Positions 23,815 to 35,194 of a DNA stretch of 64,000 nt are shown here, one piece after another. The notes beneath the pieces were generated by a model that saw only the letters and a program-made list of their open reading frames with translations, had not been told where the DNA came from and ran no database searches. Position 1 is the stretch's first letter. Each line of letters opens with the position of its first letter. The DNA lies in assembly GCF_010389155.1 (NCBI RefSeq), contig NC_057765.1, positions 21,888,980 to 21,952,979 on the forward strand, written 5' to 3'. Made by a program: the position numbers and the translations under genes. Origin of the DNA: Erigeron canadensis. Taxonomy: Eukaryota; Streptophyta; Magnoliopsida; Asterales; Asteraceae.

Positions 23815-26800
23815 TGTAACATCCCAAAACTTTTTGACGTTGACCGTTAACTTTCCGTCAGCGACCATTGAAAACTATGTGCTTTATATGTGCTTATGTT
23901 AATTAAATGATTAATGTGAGATATGTGTTAAAGTGATTTAAAGTAATGAAATTAATGTTGATAATGCTTTATAAAGTCAATTAGTGTTCCCGGTAAGATA
24001 TAAGAGTTGTTAAGTGTTCACGGTTGCGTTAAACGAGTCGTAAAGGGCCGATACGAGTTGTAACGAAGTACGAGGGCCTAGATGTAAAGTTTTTAAAGTT
24101 TCCCCAGTATATATATGTCCTATTGGACGACCTAAAGGCTGGAGAAACATATCAAAACCCTAGAAAAGTATTTCACACAAAAACTAAGTTAAATCTTCAA
24201 GTTATCGTCGATTTCGAGGGATTTCGGAAGGGTTTTTGCTTGGTTTTTGATCCGTTGATTAACCCTATATGTATGATATCATCAATTGACTGTTGATTAA
24301 GTTTTAAAGTAGGTTTTGTCCCTGTAGATTCGACCATGAGGGTTGGGGTTGTTGGAAGTTGATGTTTTCGGTTAAAAACGATGTTTTCGTGAGAAAAATC
24401 ATTAATAGAGTTGATTAACTATGTCAAGATGCAAACTTTAATGTTTAATAATGTTGTTTATATGTAAATAAATGAATCCAGGTGTTTAATTAGATCCATG
24501 TGTGTTCAATCGTGTTTTTGAATCAAACGTTGTGGTTTTGGGTCGTTTTGATGATCAAAAAGAGGGATTCATTTATGCAATTGATTCAGGGATCAATTGG
24601 TGTTTTCAATGAGTCATTAAGGTCTTATTTTAAGTGTATTTGATGTCCATAAGACCTGGAGATGTGTTAAAGTCGTTTGGGATGTGTTTGGTTAGGTTTT
24701 GAAGTTGTTTTTCACGTCTGGTCGTCGTAACTCCCGTTACGGTTGTGTAACTCCCGTTAGCTGGGTAATTGCGATAACACCTCCACTGTAACTCCCGTTA
24801 CAAATATTCATAACTCCCGTTAGGGACTGATTTTGTTAACATTTCTAAACGACCATAACTTTTGAACCGTAACTCCGTTTTTGACAAATAAGCTATCCAC
24901 GGAATCGTGAGAGAGTCTACTTTCTAATGGTAGTTATTTTAAAAGATGATGATGATGTAAATTTTTCAGAAAGGTTAGTTTAGTGAATGAATGTCGAGTT
25001 TCGTCGAGTTATGTAAGCTCTAAAGCATTAATTGAACCTCCGATGCATCAAGTTTTGTCATGGGTCATATTTATAGGTATCTATACCTGAGTTATGACCA
25101 TAAGTAAGTGGATATTTGATTAGCTAATTATGTCGCTTAATGGTTATAGGTAGTCGGAATACATGCAAAACTCGATAATTTATGTTATCATTTATTGCGC
25201 TCTTCAACGAGGTAAGATACATAACTTTCTCACGTTGGAGGCACAACAAAATGTGGTTTTCTATAAATAACCTCTTAATCGGATTATCTTATGTGTGTTG
25301 GGTTTTCCGGGTTATGCGGGCGGTTATGTGGTAATATATGCATGTTGAAATGACTTATGTTGATATGATGACGTTTAAAGTAGAAGTATATATGTGCATA
25401 TGAAGTATGATGCTTATAATGACGTTGCTATGATATGTTTAAGATATGTGTTGTTGATAATGTCGTTGATATGCCTTAATGTTGATATGTGATGGTTTGT
25501 ATGTGGGACTTAAGTATGACCTGTCTAGTTCACTAGATACACGTGGGAATTGCTATGAGTTGTGCACGTTAGTGGGATTAAACGTTAAAGTAGATGTGGG
25601 ATTACTTAGGTAATGAATATACCTAATGTTAAAGTAAAGTGTGAAATGTGGAAAATCGTTCTAGCCTTAGTGTTAGTGCGTAAAAGTAAGAAAGATAAAT
25701 ACGGGGGAAATGCTATAGCTAAATACGTGAGATTGACGTGGGAAGTGTTAAGCTTAACCCGTACTAGTTGTAATGCTAGTGCGTAAGACGTGGGAAATCG
25801 TGCTAGATGTAATGCTAGTGCGTAAGACATGGGAAATTGTGCTAGATGTAATGCTAGTGCGTAAGACGTGGGAAATCGTGCTAGTTGTAATGCTAGTGCG
25901 TAAGATGTGGGAAATCATGCTAGTTGTAAAGCTAGTGCGTAATATGTAAAGATGTAAGACGTGAGAATAAGTCCATTAAGATAGATATATGAATATGTGA
26001 GAAAGATGTACATGTAATTTAAGACGTGGGATTACAAGGTGACGTGGGATTTAATAAGATGTGTTGAGACGTGTGATAAGAACGATGCATAGGCACAATT
26101 AGGAGTATATGTCCTACATGTGCTATGCATATATGTGCGATATGTTTATGTGTGATATGTACGACGTAAGATGAAGTCGATTAAGCTGATTAAGATGATA
26201 ATAAGATATGTGTGGAAGAAGTATATGTGCTTTACGTTGTGAGACCACCATGTGACGTAAGAATATGTGCTAATATGAATACGTGTGACAAGTTTATGCG
26301 TGATATGCCAAGATATGATATGAAGTTACGTTTAAGTGGTAAGTCTATGTTGATATGATATAAGATACTCATTAAGATGTGGGTATATGATAATATGATG
26401 TATATGTTGGTATGAAATGAAATGTGATGCAATGTGGGAAAAGGGAAGTATGGGTTGATCTATGATAATTGTGAATGAAGTGTGATATGATCATGTTTTG
26501 ATAAGTAAGATATGACGAAGTTTTATGAAAGTAAAATGAAGAACGTTTTATCAAAATGTGTGTATCTTACTTAGCTAATTTTATTAGCTAACACTTGCTT
26601 TTATGAAAATGTTGTGTCCTTCAGGATAAGCAGGTTTGAGCTAGGAAAGGATTAGCTCGGTGAGATGGGTAGATGCAATAAAGAAGACTAGCATAGTTTG
26701 TTGAATGCTTAGACTTCTCCTTTTAGCCTTATGTCTTGGCTACTTTCGTTCATGATTTATGAACACGCATTAATGATGACATTTATGTTGGTGCCATAAC

Positions 26801-26967
26801 TTGGATTTCATTATATTGTTTTGATGATGCACGTTAGTGACACCATTTTATAAAGGTACCATCCGGTTACGGATGAAGCAGTTTTAAAGTGATCCTTTTC
26901 CGCTACTTTTTAAACGCCGTTTGGCAAAGTTTTTGAAATCCAGGTTTTTAAAATGACGGGTGTTATA
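23815..26967 (+). mobile_element. Solo LTR (3,153 bp) with 5-bp target duplication AAATG
   Basis: It starts TGTAACATCCC and ends GGGTGTTATA, with aaatg at both 23810-23814 and 26968-26972. The termini match the TGTAACA...TGTTACA pattern, with a final ACA changed to ATA. There is no internal region or coding sequence, so it is a solo LTR left by recombination. It contains four taactcccgtta strings (24730-24830) and a 39-bp tandem array (25764-25950). It lies within the older minus-strand LTR, so it inserted later. Confidence 0.75.
25764..25950. repeat. 39-bp tandem array, nearly five copies
   Basis: Each unit runs from ctag(t/a)tgtaatgctagtg through cgtaagacgtgggaaatcgtg. Copies diverge by a few substitutions and the last is truncated. 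The array is inside the solo LTR. Confidence 0.85.
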
Positions 26968-27340
26968 AAATGAAGGGAGGGGAGAAGGGGAAGAATAGAG
27001 TGGGGATGAGTTGGGTCAAGTTACATGGGTCATGGGCCATGGATGATCCGTTCCACATTTCTAAATCATTTAAACATCGACTATCATCGTATGACCAAAT
27101 AAAACAACCAAATAAGCACATGTTCACAATTGATCTCCAAAAATGTCATCAAGATGTAATAATCGATTAGCACAACTAGTGACCTCGACTAGCATATAAG
27201 TCCCAAATTAAATGATAAAATTATTTATATCAACACATTGCACTTAAATGAACTTCAAATTGCACTTGAACTATATTGGCCAAGTCAACAATTCTTCAAC
27301 ATGTACATGTGGTCAAACGGTCAAAGTCACAATTGTTACA

Positions 27341-27355
27341 TCATTCCCCCGTTAA
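27341..27355 (-). promoter_or_regulatory. Polypurine tract of the minus-strand gypsy element
   Basis: Minus strand: TTAACGGGGGAATGA directly before the LTR start TGTAACA. This is the usual place and composition for plus-strand DNA priming in reverse transcription. Confidence 0.65.
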
Positions 27356-27449
27356 GTGAATTTCGTCCCGAAATTCGATAGAAACCTCATCACTAAACAA
27401 ATGTGTAATTTTTACTATCGTATAACGTTTGTTCTTCACTTTCTTGTCC

Positions 27450-29010
27450 TTACGCTCTAATATCTCTACCGGCTTTGCAACAAAAATTGAGCTTCTTGTC
27501 CACTTGAATCTCATTCATGGGCACATGTAATGTAGGATCCACCAGGCACTTCCCTAGGTTACAAATATGGAACACATCATGCACACCGTTATCTTCTTGA
27601 TGTAGCTTCAATCGGTAAGCCACTTTGCCCACTTGTTCAATGATCTCAAAAGGTCCAATGTATGTTGGTCCAAGCTTGCCTCTCTTTACAAAACGGACAA
27701 CACCCTTCCACGAGGGGACTTTCAAAAGCACATGATCACCAACATTGAACTCCAATGGCCTTCGCCTCACATCGGCGTGTTTCTTTTGTCTCTCACAGGA
27801 CGATTGTAATCTCTCCTTGATTTGAGAAATCACTTTTGTTGTATCATTTACTATTTCCGGCCCAATAAGTTGGCTTTTACCACTCTCCGTCCAAGAGAGT
27901 GAAAAGCGACACTTTCTACCATAAGGTGCCCTAAATGGTGTCATTTGAACACTCGCATGATAACTATTATTATACGAGAACTCAACTAGTGGTAGGTGCT
28001 CGTCTCCCAAGTTCCACCAATGTCAATTGTATAAGCCCTCAACATGTCTTCAAGTATTTGAGTGGTTCTATCGGTTTGTCCATCCGTTTGAGGGTGAAGC
28101 GTCTTACTCATGTCAAGTTGAGTACCCATTGCTTGTTGAAAGGCTTTCTAAAAAATTGAGTTATACCGGATATCTCTATCGGAGATGATAGAAACCGGAA
28201 CTCCATGCTTAGACACCACTTCCTTAATGTACAAGCGCGTAATGGTGTCAAACTTTTCGGTCTCACGAATGGCTAAGAAGTGAGCCGACTTTGTCAACCG
28301 ATCCCCTATCACCCATATAGTATCACAACCACCTCTTGTCTTCGGTAACTTCGTGATGAAGTCCATTATAATCTGTTCCCATTTTCCATTCCGGTGTCAC
28401 CGGTTGCACCAATAAACCAGGTGGCTTCTTATGATCGGCTTTCACTTTTAAGTAAGTAAGGCACTCACTCACATATTTAGCCACATCACGTTGCATGCCC
28501 GACCACTGATAAAAGTCCTTCCTATACATCTTATCTGAGCTCGGATGGTAGCGAATATCACAATCACAATCTCTAAAAGTTCAAGTCATCTTCTTGTCTC
28601 ACATTCAACTCACTTGATTGAAAATATGTTGAAGACTTTTATGATCGGTGTAGATTTCACATTTGGTGCCATAAGGGTAATGTCTCCAACACTTCAAGGC
28701 AAAAACGACCGCTCCCAATTATAAATCATGAGTGGGGCTAGTTTTTCTCTTGCACTTTAAGTGAACGGGAGGCAAAAACAATGACCTCAGCCCGTTGCAT
28801 AAGCACACACCCCAATCCTTGACCCGAAGCATCACACATATCACAAAATCCTCTACCCATCCGAAAGACTCAAGATTGGTGCATCACACAACATGTCCTT
28901 GAGAGTTTCAAAGGCAACTTCTTGCTTCTCGACCCTCTCAACACCTCCAATTCTTGACCGCTTCAATTTGCTAGGATCTACATGAATCCATCTTTGCTCA
29001 CCACGTGATC
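27450..29010 (-). pseudogene. Gypsy (Tekay-like) RT end-RNase H-integrase segment, frameshifted
   Basis: Read on the minus strand, from HVVSKDG at the upper edge through RNase H traces (KCEIYTDHKSLQHIFNQ) to integrase. The integrase shows a zinc-finger remnant ([18 protein letters not shown]), the core ([34 protein letters not shown]) and the C-terminal domain (FNVGDHVLLKVPSWKGV, GPFEIIEQVGKVAYRL). There are frame changes near 28370, 28150 and 28010 and several in the RNase H part. A chromodomain is not legible because the frame is lost near the end. The family integrates gypsy DNA copies. The upstream part of the same pol appears at 39830-41060, beyond the nested copia element. Confidence 0.85.
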
Positions 29011-29011
29011 G

Positions 29012-29697
29012 TGTGTAGATGCAGATTCGTTACAATAATCGCAACATAGATTTGATTATTGTTTTAGGTTTTAGGAACTATGTTTGTAATCATTTAAATA
29101 AGAACTTGTGTTGATATTTAATGATTATGTTTGAACTTCAATATTATATCTGTTTGTGTTTTATATTGTGTTTGTATGTTATATATTGTTTTGCAGGTAC
29201 AAGAACATAGAATCAAGGTTTATAAGTGTCGTAGAACACTTAAACGGTGATTGAATGTTATGTACGAGCTAAACGAAGCCAAATAAAGCACCAAGGAGTC
29301 GAACCTCGTGCGGACATCATCAGCATGTAGGACTGACCTCGTGCTGACGTCAGCACGAGGGAGATCGATTGATGCTTATTTTGGGTCTAATACGTAATTA
29401 AGGCCGAAGCCCACACAACCCAATAATCTTCTAGATAAATACAAGACCTAATCTACGGAATTAGGTTAATCGTTTTGAATCTTGGTTAATCGTTTGGTAA
29501 ATCTACGAATTAAGGTTAATTGTTCCTTCATGTGATCTCCTACACGAACCACAAGCCTTGTGCATCTCCTTGGGTTGGTTAATTGCTCATTAATCGACGA
29601 AAGGCAATAGCAATCTAGTTATCTCAAGAGGATTCTGCACTCTTGACATAACGAATCACATCTTATTACGATCCACGCAACAATAGGGTACCTTATA
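29012..29697 (+). mobile_element. Probable 5' LTR of the nested copia element
   Basis: It starts TGTGTAGATGCAGATTCG exactly where gypsy homology stops and runs to just before the primer-binding site at 29700. No second LTR is present, so the 3' border is inferred. It contains a 24-bp perfect palindrome centred on TGACGTCA at 29337-29360. Confidence 0.5.
29337..29360. promoter_or_regulatory. 24-bp perfect palindrome with a TGACGTCA core
   Basis: Both 12-nt halves are exact reverse complements around CTGACGTCAG. TGACGTCA is the palindromic site bound by plant bZIP factors of the TGA/CRE class. Degenerate relatives occur at about 36806-36850 and 37482-37535 in the same element. Confidence 0.6.
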
Positions 29698-29699
29698 GG

Positions 29700-29711
29700 T
29701 GGTATCAGAGC
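29700..29711 (+). promoter_or_regulatory. Primer-binding site, initiator tRNA-Met type (copia)
   Basis: TGGTATCAGAGC, the standard plant Ty1/copia primer site complementary to the 3' end of initiator tRNA-Met. It lies 349 bp before the gag ATG. Confidence 0.88.
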
Positions 29712-29799
29712 CCTAAGGTTGATTACCAGAAGGTGTAAGATCGTTTGATTTGCTATTGATTGCAAATTCGATTCGAAATTCGTGTTATTTACCATTTTC

Positions 29800-30030
29800 G
29801 TGACCTTCTTCGTGTCACTTCGTGCTTATGTCATCACGAGGTGTACTTCGTCTTCGTGCTTACGTCATCCAGTGACTTCGTGTTCACTTCGTGCCACGTC
29901 TGCACGAACTGCTCTTCGTGCTATAGTTCGTGAAAAGTGTACTTCGTGTCTACTTTGTGTCACGTGCACTTCGTGCGATCCTCGTGTGACTTCGTGCCAC
30001 GCATCCTTTTTGTGTTATTTCGTTTGATTT
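29800..30030 (+). repeat. CTTCGTG-rich leader of the copia element
   Basis: About ten copies of cttcgtg or close variants lie between the primer-binding site and gag, some followed by (c/t)cac or cacg. The 81-codon open frame across it is a by-product of the repeat. The role is unknown; RNA packaging or translation is possible. Confidence 0.6.
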
Positions 30031-30048
30031 GATTTCAAAAGATTTGAA

Positions 30049-32955
30049 ATGACTACCATACCAGCTGCCGTAAACTCACCAAATGCCCTATTTATCAGTC
30101 AGATGATCATGCACGATCATGAGGTTGGTCATGGAAACACACCTCCAAAGTTGTTCCGTATGGAAAACTATTGGATGTGGAAGACACGTTTTGAAGACTA
30201 CATTCGTCTCACTGACATGGACATGTGGCTTGTGATAACTCAAGGTTTTGATTGGCCTTCGTATGAGAAGAATGGAGTGATCGGTAGGTATACTTATGCT
30301 GATATGCCGATTGAAGAACGAAAAAGGTATGAAATTGAGGGAAAGGCCTTGTCCACTCTTACTATGGCCTTACCTCAAGATAGTGTACACTTGTTCAAAA
30401 AATACACTACTTCAAAGGATTTATGGGACGCTCTTGAAAGATATTGTGAGGGCGATGTAACCTTGAAGAAGAATCGTATCAAACTTCTGAAGCGCCAGTA
30501 TGAAGCCTTCAATGGACTAAAAGGAGAATCTCTTGACGAGATTATTATTCGATTCAGTCATTTGACTACTGAGTTGTCATATTTTGAGGTTGTTTATCCT
30601 CAAACTGAGCTAGTCGATAAGTTTTTGGATTCATTACCTAAGACATGGACTGATTATGTTCATCAACTTCAAGATGATCAGGAATATAGTACATGGGACT
30701 TTGAAAAGGTAGTTTCCAAGCTGAAGAACAGAGATATGAAGGGAAGAATTAATGATACTCACTCGGATTTCACTCAAGATCCATCATTGTATCATGCTAA
30801 GTCTGTTCATTTAGCAAGTTCTAGCTCGGGGAATAATGCATTCTTAAGTGGTGCAGAAGCTATACCAATAGTAGATGCTGAAGGTATTGCTGGATATGTT
30901 GCTTATGACAATGCACATACGAATGTCAATAGCAATGTACAATCTTTTCACTCTATGCCAAATAGTATGAGTTCTGCAAAAGGTAGAATGAGTGTTTACT
31001 CAGCCTTTTGTAATGCTCATGAAGCGTTTATTGGAGGAAAGATTACTGATCCTGCAGTAATTGATGAGGATTACAATCTGATAGATCCTGATGATTTGGA
31101 AGAAATGGATCTACAATGGCAGCTAGCTATGCTCACTATTAAGGTCAGAAGATTCACTCAGAGAACTGGGAGAGCTATAGGTAATGGCACTAAAGGCTTT
31201 GACAAATCCAAGGTGAAATGTTATAACTGCGATGGATTTGGTCACTTTGCAAGAGAGTGTCAACGATCTAAGAGAATTGATAATACCGTTGCTGGTCGTC
31301 AAAATTACAATCAAGGCGGTATTACTCCAAGTAATCAGAAAAATCAAGCAATGATTACATATCCTGCTACTCCACAACAGCCAGTTTTGTCACCATTTTC
31401 GGAGTCAAAGGCCGTTGTTGTTCAGAATCCGGATGGTACTTATCAATGGGATACACAATCTGATGATACCTTGAATCATGCCTACATGGTAGAGTTATAT
31501 GATGAGGTAGCCGCAACAATTGATTATGCTGTATACTCAAGTGAAGAAAGTGCATCTGAGATAGTTAAGCAAAATGTATGTAATGTTGCTGAGACTGTGA
31601 GATCTGAGAGTGAACCTGTGACAGCAGTGAAAGCATCTGAAGAAAAGGAAGAGTCATCGAGTCCTGTTGATGACATTTCTATGAAGAGCATTGAAGAACA
31701 AATGAAGAACTTCGTGATACCTGAAGGTATGACAACTGTAGACTTTGTTGCATACATGGTAGATTGCAAGGCTACAGATCAGAAGGTATCTTGTTCTTTG
31801 TTTTCTATAGTTGACGTTTGTAAAATGGCGTCAAATTTGAAACTTGAGTTATTAAAATTGAAAGAAAATTTAACTAGTTTAACTTCTGAAAATGTTATTC
31901 TTAAGAAGGAAAGTAACGTGACTAAAGATTCTGATTTACTTCTACAAAGAGATCACCATCAAACGAAATTAGATTTTAATCCTGATGAAGTAGTATACTA
32001 CACATTGAAAGACTGTGATACAATTTTCTATGATAAAGAAGTATCTATAAATAGGATAGAACCTGAATCAAAAATTGATAAAGTTTGGTGTGTGGAAAAT
32101 AAAGAAGAATGGTTAGCTGAACAAATTCCATATAAGGATAGACATTATGCTCCTTTTATACCAGCAAGAACTATAGAAGAAGCAATACAGACACTTGATA
32201 CCATAAATGAAATGAAGGAGTATGGTATACCAATCCCTGAAATAGAATATGGTCAATCTAGAAAACAACAAGCAAAGAAGTGTTATACTTGTCGTGAGAA
32301 AGGTCATATAGCTATTGAATGCCCAAATAGGAAGGTCGAGAATCCTAAGAATGACAGTCAAGTCAAGTCAAAGGATGTTGGTGATATTCCTATTACTAAA
32401 GGGAAGGGTAAATTAGTTGAACAAGTAGCTTCACCACAATTTATGAGTGCATATAAAAGAGATTATTATGAGAGGTATGCAAAAGGACATCCTGATAATA
32501 AAGATGCACAAAATTATGTTAAGTTACTTAAAAAAGTGTCATATGGTAAGTCTACAGTTACAGATCAAAGGATTAATTTCAATAGATCTAAGACTCCAAA
32601 ACGACAGGGACCTTCACAGAATACTACTTCTAGTAGTGTAAGTCCAAGTCGTTCTCGTACACTTCAAAGGAGTTATTCACCTAGGAAGATGGCTCAACAA
32701 AATCGATCTCCTCCTTCTAGAATTCATAGTTCGTCTAAATTCTATGATCAATTAGGGAGTCAACCTAGATTTGGTACTCACTCACCAAGGAATTCACCTC
32801 CTAAGACTCGTTTCACTTCACCTAAGAAACAATCAATGACACCATCTTCATCCAAGGCTCCTTTACAGAGCGATGGATATTGGACCGAATTGATCGTTAG
32901 AGATGAATTCGGAAAACCTAAACCTGAAAAGGTTTGGGTTCCCTTCAGAAACTAA
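30049..32955 (+). CDS. Copia Gag, 968 aa, with two CCHC zinc knuckles
   Basis: An intact frame. Residues 1-230 are a UBN2-type copia gag (FRMENYWMWKTRFEDYI, SKDLWDALERYCEG, FLDSLPKTWTDYV). The first knuckle is CYNCDGFGHFAREC at about residue 390. A charged and coiled region follows, then a second knuckle, CYTCREKGHIAIEC, at about 745, and a basic Ser/Arg/Pro-rich tail with SPRK and SPPKTR repeats. At 968 aa it is much longer than usual copia gags (about 300-500 aa), pointing to the SIRE/Maximus group (inference). It packages element RNA in virus-like particles. The TAA at 32953-32955 is followed in the same frame by pol, so readthrough or a mutated sense codon would join them. Confidence 0.85.
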   Translation: MTTIPAAVNSPNALFISQMIMHDHEVGHGNTPPKLFRMENYWMWKTRFEDYIRLTDMDMWLVITQGFDWPSYEKNGVIGRYTYADMPIEERKRYEIEGKALSTLTMALPQDSVHLFKKYTTSKDLWDALERYCEGDVTLKKNRIKLLKRQYEAFNGLKGESLDEIIIRFSHLTTELSYFEVVYPQTELVDKFLDSLPKTWTDYVHQLQDDQEYSTWDFEKVVSKLKNRDMKGRINDTHSDFTQDPSLYHAKSVHLASSSSGNNAFLSGAEAIPIVDAEGIAGYVAYDNAHTNVNSNVQSFHSMPNSMSSAKGRMSVYSAFCNAHEAFIGGKITDPAVIDEDYNLIDPDDLEEMDLQWQLAMLTIKVRRFTQRTGRAIGNGTKGFDKSKVKCYNCDGFGHFARECQRSKRIDNTVAGRQNYNQGGITPSNQKNQAMITYPATPQQPVLSPFSESKAVVVQNPDGTYQWDTQSDDTLNHAYMVELYDEVAATIDYAVYSSEESASEIVKQNVCNVAETVRSESEPVTAVKASEEKEESSSPVDDISMKSIEEQMKNFVIPEGMTTVDFVAYMVDCKATDQKVSCSLFSIVDVCKMASNLKLELLKLKENLTSLTSENVILKKESNVTKDSDLLLQRDHHQTKLDFNPDEVVYYTLKDCDTIFYDKEVSINRIEPESKIDKVWCVENKEEWLAEQIPYKDRHYAPFIPARTIEEAIQTLDTINEMKEYGIPIPEIEYGQSRKQQAKKCYTCREKGHIAIECPNRKVENPKNDSQVKSKDVGDIPITKGKGKLVEQVASPQFMSAYKRDYYERYAKGHPDNKDAQNYVKLLKKVSYGKSTVTDQRINFNRSKTPKRQGPSQNTTSSSVSPSRSRTLQRSYSPRKMAQQNRSPPSRIHSSSKFYDQLGSQPRFGTHSPRNSPPKTRFTSPKKQSMTPSSSKAPLQSDGYWTELIVRDEFGKPKPEKVWVPFRN

Positions 32956-32970
32956 CCATCTTATTGTCTG

Positions 32971-35190
32971 ATGTGTAGGGAGAACCAAGGAAGCCTATCT
33001 CGGGCCATGACAGGGGACAAGAATGTTTTGTCCAATTATGAAGATGTAAATGGTTCGTATGTTAGTTTCGCGGGTCCCAAGGGCGGCAACATCTCGGGCC
33101 AAGGTGATGTTGTCAATGGAAAGATTAGGTTGGAAAAGGTCAATTATGTGGAACAGTCAGCACATAATTTATTAAGTGTTTCTCAGATTTGTGACAAGGG
33201 TAACAATGTCCATTTTACTGAGAAAGAAGCACTTATATTGAAACCAAGATATGTTATACCTGAAGACTGGATCCTGCTGAAAGCTCCTAGGAAGAGAGAC
33301 ATCTATGGCCTTGTGTTAGGTGTTGATGATCCAAAGGAGTCTGCTTGCTTGTTATCAAAAGCAAACGAATCTGAATCTTTACTATGGCATAGAAGAATGG
33401 GACATATTAATTTCCAAAAGATGAATGACATTGTCAAACATGGTTTGGTTGACGGCGTTCCCATGAAACGGTTTGGAATAGAAAACAAATGTGTACCTTG
33501 TCTGAAAGGTAAACAGCAAAAGTCTGGACATAAACCGAAACAAGAAAACTCTATTGCCAATCCTTTCGAGTTACTTCACATGGATTTATTTGGTCCAGTG
33601 AATGTAAGAAGTATCGGTGGGATGTATTACTGTTTGGTGGTTACTGATGATTACTCGAGATTCTCATGGGTATTCTTCCTTGAATCGAAAGATGAAACTC
33701 CGCAGATTTTGATAAATTTCTTTGTCGAAACTGAAAACATTTATGGGGTTCGTGTTAAGAGAATCAGGAGTGACAACGGAACTAAATTCAAGAATAATGT
33801 GATGGATGTCTTTTGTTTGTCAAAGGGAATCCAACATCAATACAGTTCTCCGTATGAACCACAACAGAATGGAGTTGCTGAAAGAAAGAATAGGACTTTA
33901 ATCGAGACAGCCAGAACTATGCTTGCAGATTCAGGGATTCCTACTATGTTTTGGGCGGAGGCAGTGAATACAGCTTGTCATATTTTAAATAGGGTTACTG
34001 TAGTTAAGCGTCATAATAAGACATGTTATGAGCTTCTACATAAGAGTAAATCGAATTTACAGAATGTTGAACCATTTGGTGTACCGTGTACTTTCTTGAA
34101 GTATCTACCTCAGTCAAAGTTTGATCCAAAGGTTGAAGAGGGTTTTTTCATGGGTTATAAACCGGGAACATCAATTCGACGGGTTTACAACAAACAGACC
34201 GGCAATGTTGATTTGGGAACAAATGTCAAGATTGTCAGTCATAAGCCCGCTATTCATTCTGGAAGTGGCAAAAACTTCGATTACGATAGTGTGTTTAGTT
34301 CACTACATGGTCCTGATTCTTATTCAGATCCTGAGACAGTTGACGATGTGATTATTTTAAGAGATCACATGGATAATACTCCTATATCTCCGCCCACTCG
34401 GAATGTCGATACTACTCCAACCAACGTTCAGTCTACTACTGATGTTGATGAAAGTGGTAAGGACAAGGATAAGACACTAGATTCATACAATAATGAACCC
34501 GAAAACACTACACCACCTACTCCATCAAAGGTTACACTGCCTGATGATGATCCTATTTCTGAAGAATCGGAAAATGATTTCAGCTCTCCTGAGTTTCAGA
34601 TTAGAACAAATTTAGGAGAAAGTCTGAATGTTGATTCGGTTCCTCAATATCGAATTAATAAGGATCACCCAGTTGAAAATATTCTTGGTAATGCTACAGA
34701 ACCTGTTCGAACTAGAAATCAGTTGAATAAGGATCTAACTAGTTTGTTTTGTGAAGTGAAAGACACTGGATTGATAACTGAGTGTTTGTATTCTGGTTTC
34801 ATTTCACAAGTAGAACCTAAGAATGTTAAGGCAGCACTTCAAGATCCATGTTGGGTTGAAGCCATGCAAGAAGAATTAGCTCAATTTGAAAAACTTGGAG
34901 TTTGGGAGTTAGTAGATGTGCCTAGAGGTAAAGAACCGATTGGAACTCGTTGGGTATATAAATGCAAACGAGATGACAAAGGGATAGTTACTAGAAATAA
35001 AACACGTTTGGTTGTTCATGGGTTTGCACAATGAGAAGGATATGACTATAACGAAACTTTTGCACCAGTTGCTTGGATTGAAGCTATAAGGTTATTTTTA
35101 GCCTATGCAAGTTTCAAAGGTATAAAGGTGTATCAGTTAGACGTTAAGAGTGCCTTCTTATACGGTGAGGTTAAAAAAGAAGGGAGGATA
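32971..35190 (+). pseudogene. Copia Pol: protease remnant, integrase and truncated reverse transcriptase
   Basis: Same frame as gag. The protease is degraded: SRAMTGDKNVL remains, but the catalytic Asp-Ser/Thr-Gly before it is absent. The GAG-pre-integrase finger is intact (HRRMGH, CVPC). The integrase core shows HMDLFGPV, RSDNGTKF and QNGVAERKNRTL, so D, D and E are present. RT begins at [15 protein letters not shown], and TGA stops it at 35032-35034 in GFAQ*EGYDY. The frame then continues through NETFAPVA and LDVKSAFLYGE to about 35190, where homology ends. The YVDD half of RT and all of RNase H are gone. The element cannot move on its own. Confidence 0.88.
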
Positions 35191-35194
35191 CTTA

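Larger units (their letters stand above)
21406..27340 (-). mobile_element. 3' LTR of a minus-strand Tekay-like gypsy element, split by a nested solo LTR
   Basis: Read on the minus strand it begins TGTAACAATTGTGAC at 27340, immediately after a purine tract, and ends GCTCGGGGTGTTACA at 21406. Removing the nested insertion at 23815-26967 leaves about 2.8 kb. It has no coding content. Inside are a 3 x 30 bp repeat (21961-22050), a twice-repeated ggaggtgcgacgca block (23159-23252), and GA and GT microsatellites (23729-23780). The LTR cuts an older gag at 21405, so this element inserted into it or was joined to it by deletion. Confidence 0.65.

Noticed and set aside
23559..23868. Overlapping minus-strand ORFs of 87-99 codons
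   Set aside because: They cross GA/GT microsatellites and an LTR border, so they are chance frames.
29782..30027. 81-codon ORF upstream of gag
   Set aside because: Produced by the CTTCGTG repeat of the leader; no protein-like pattern.
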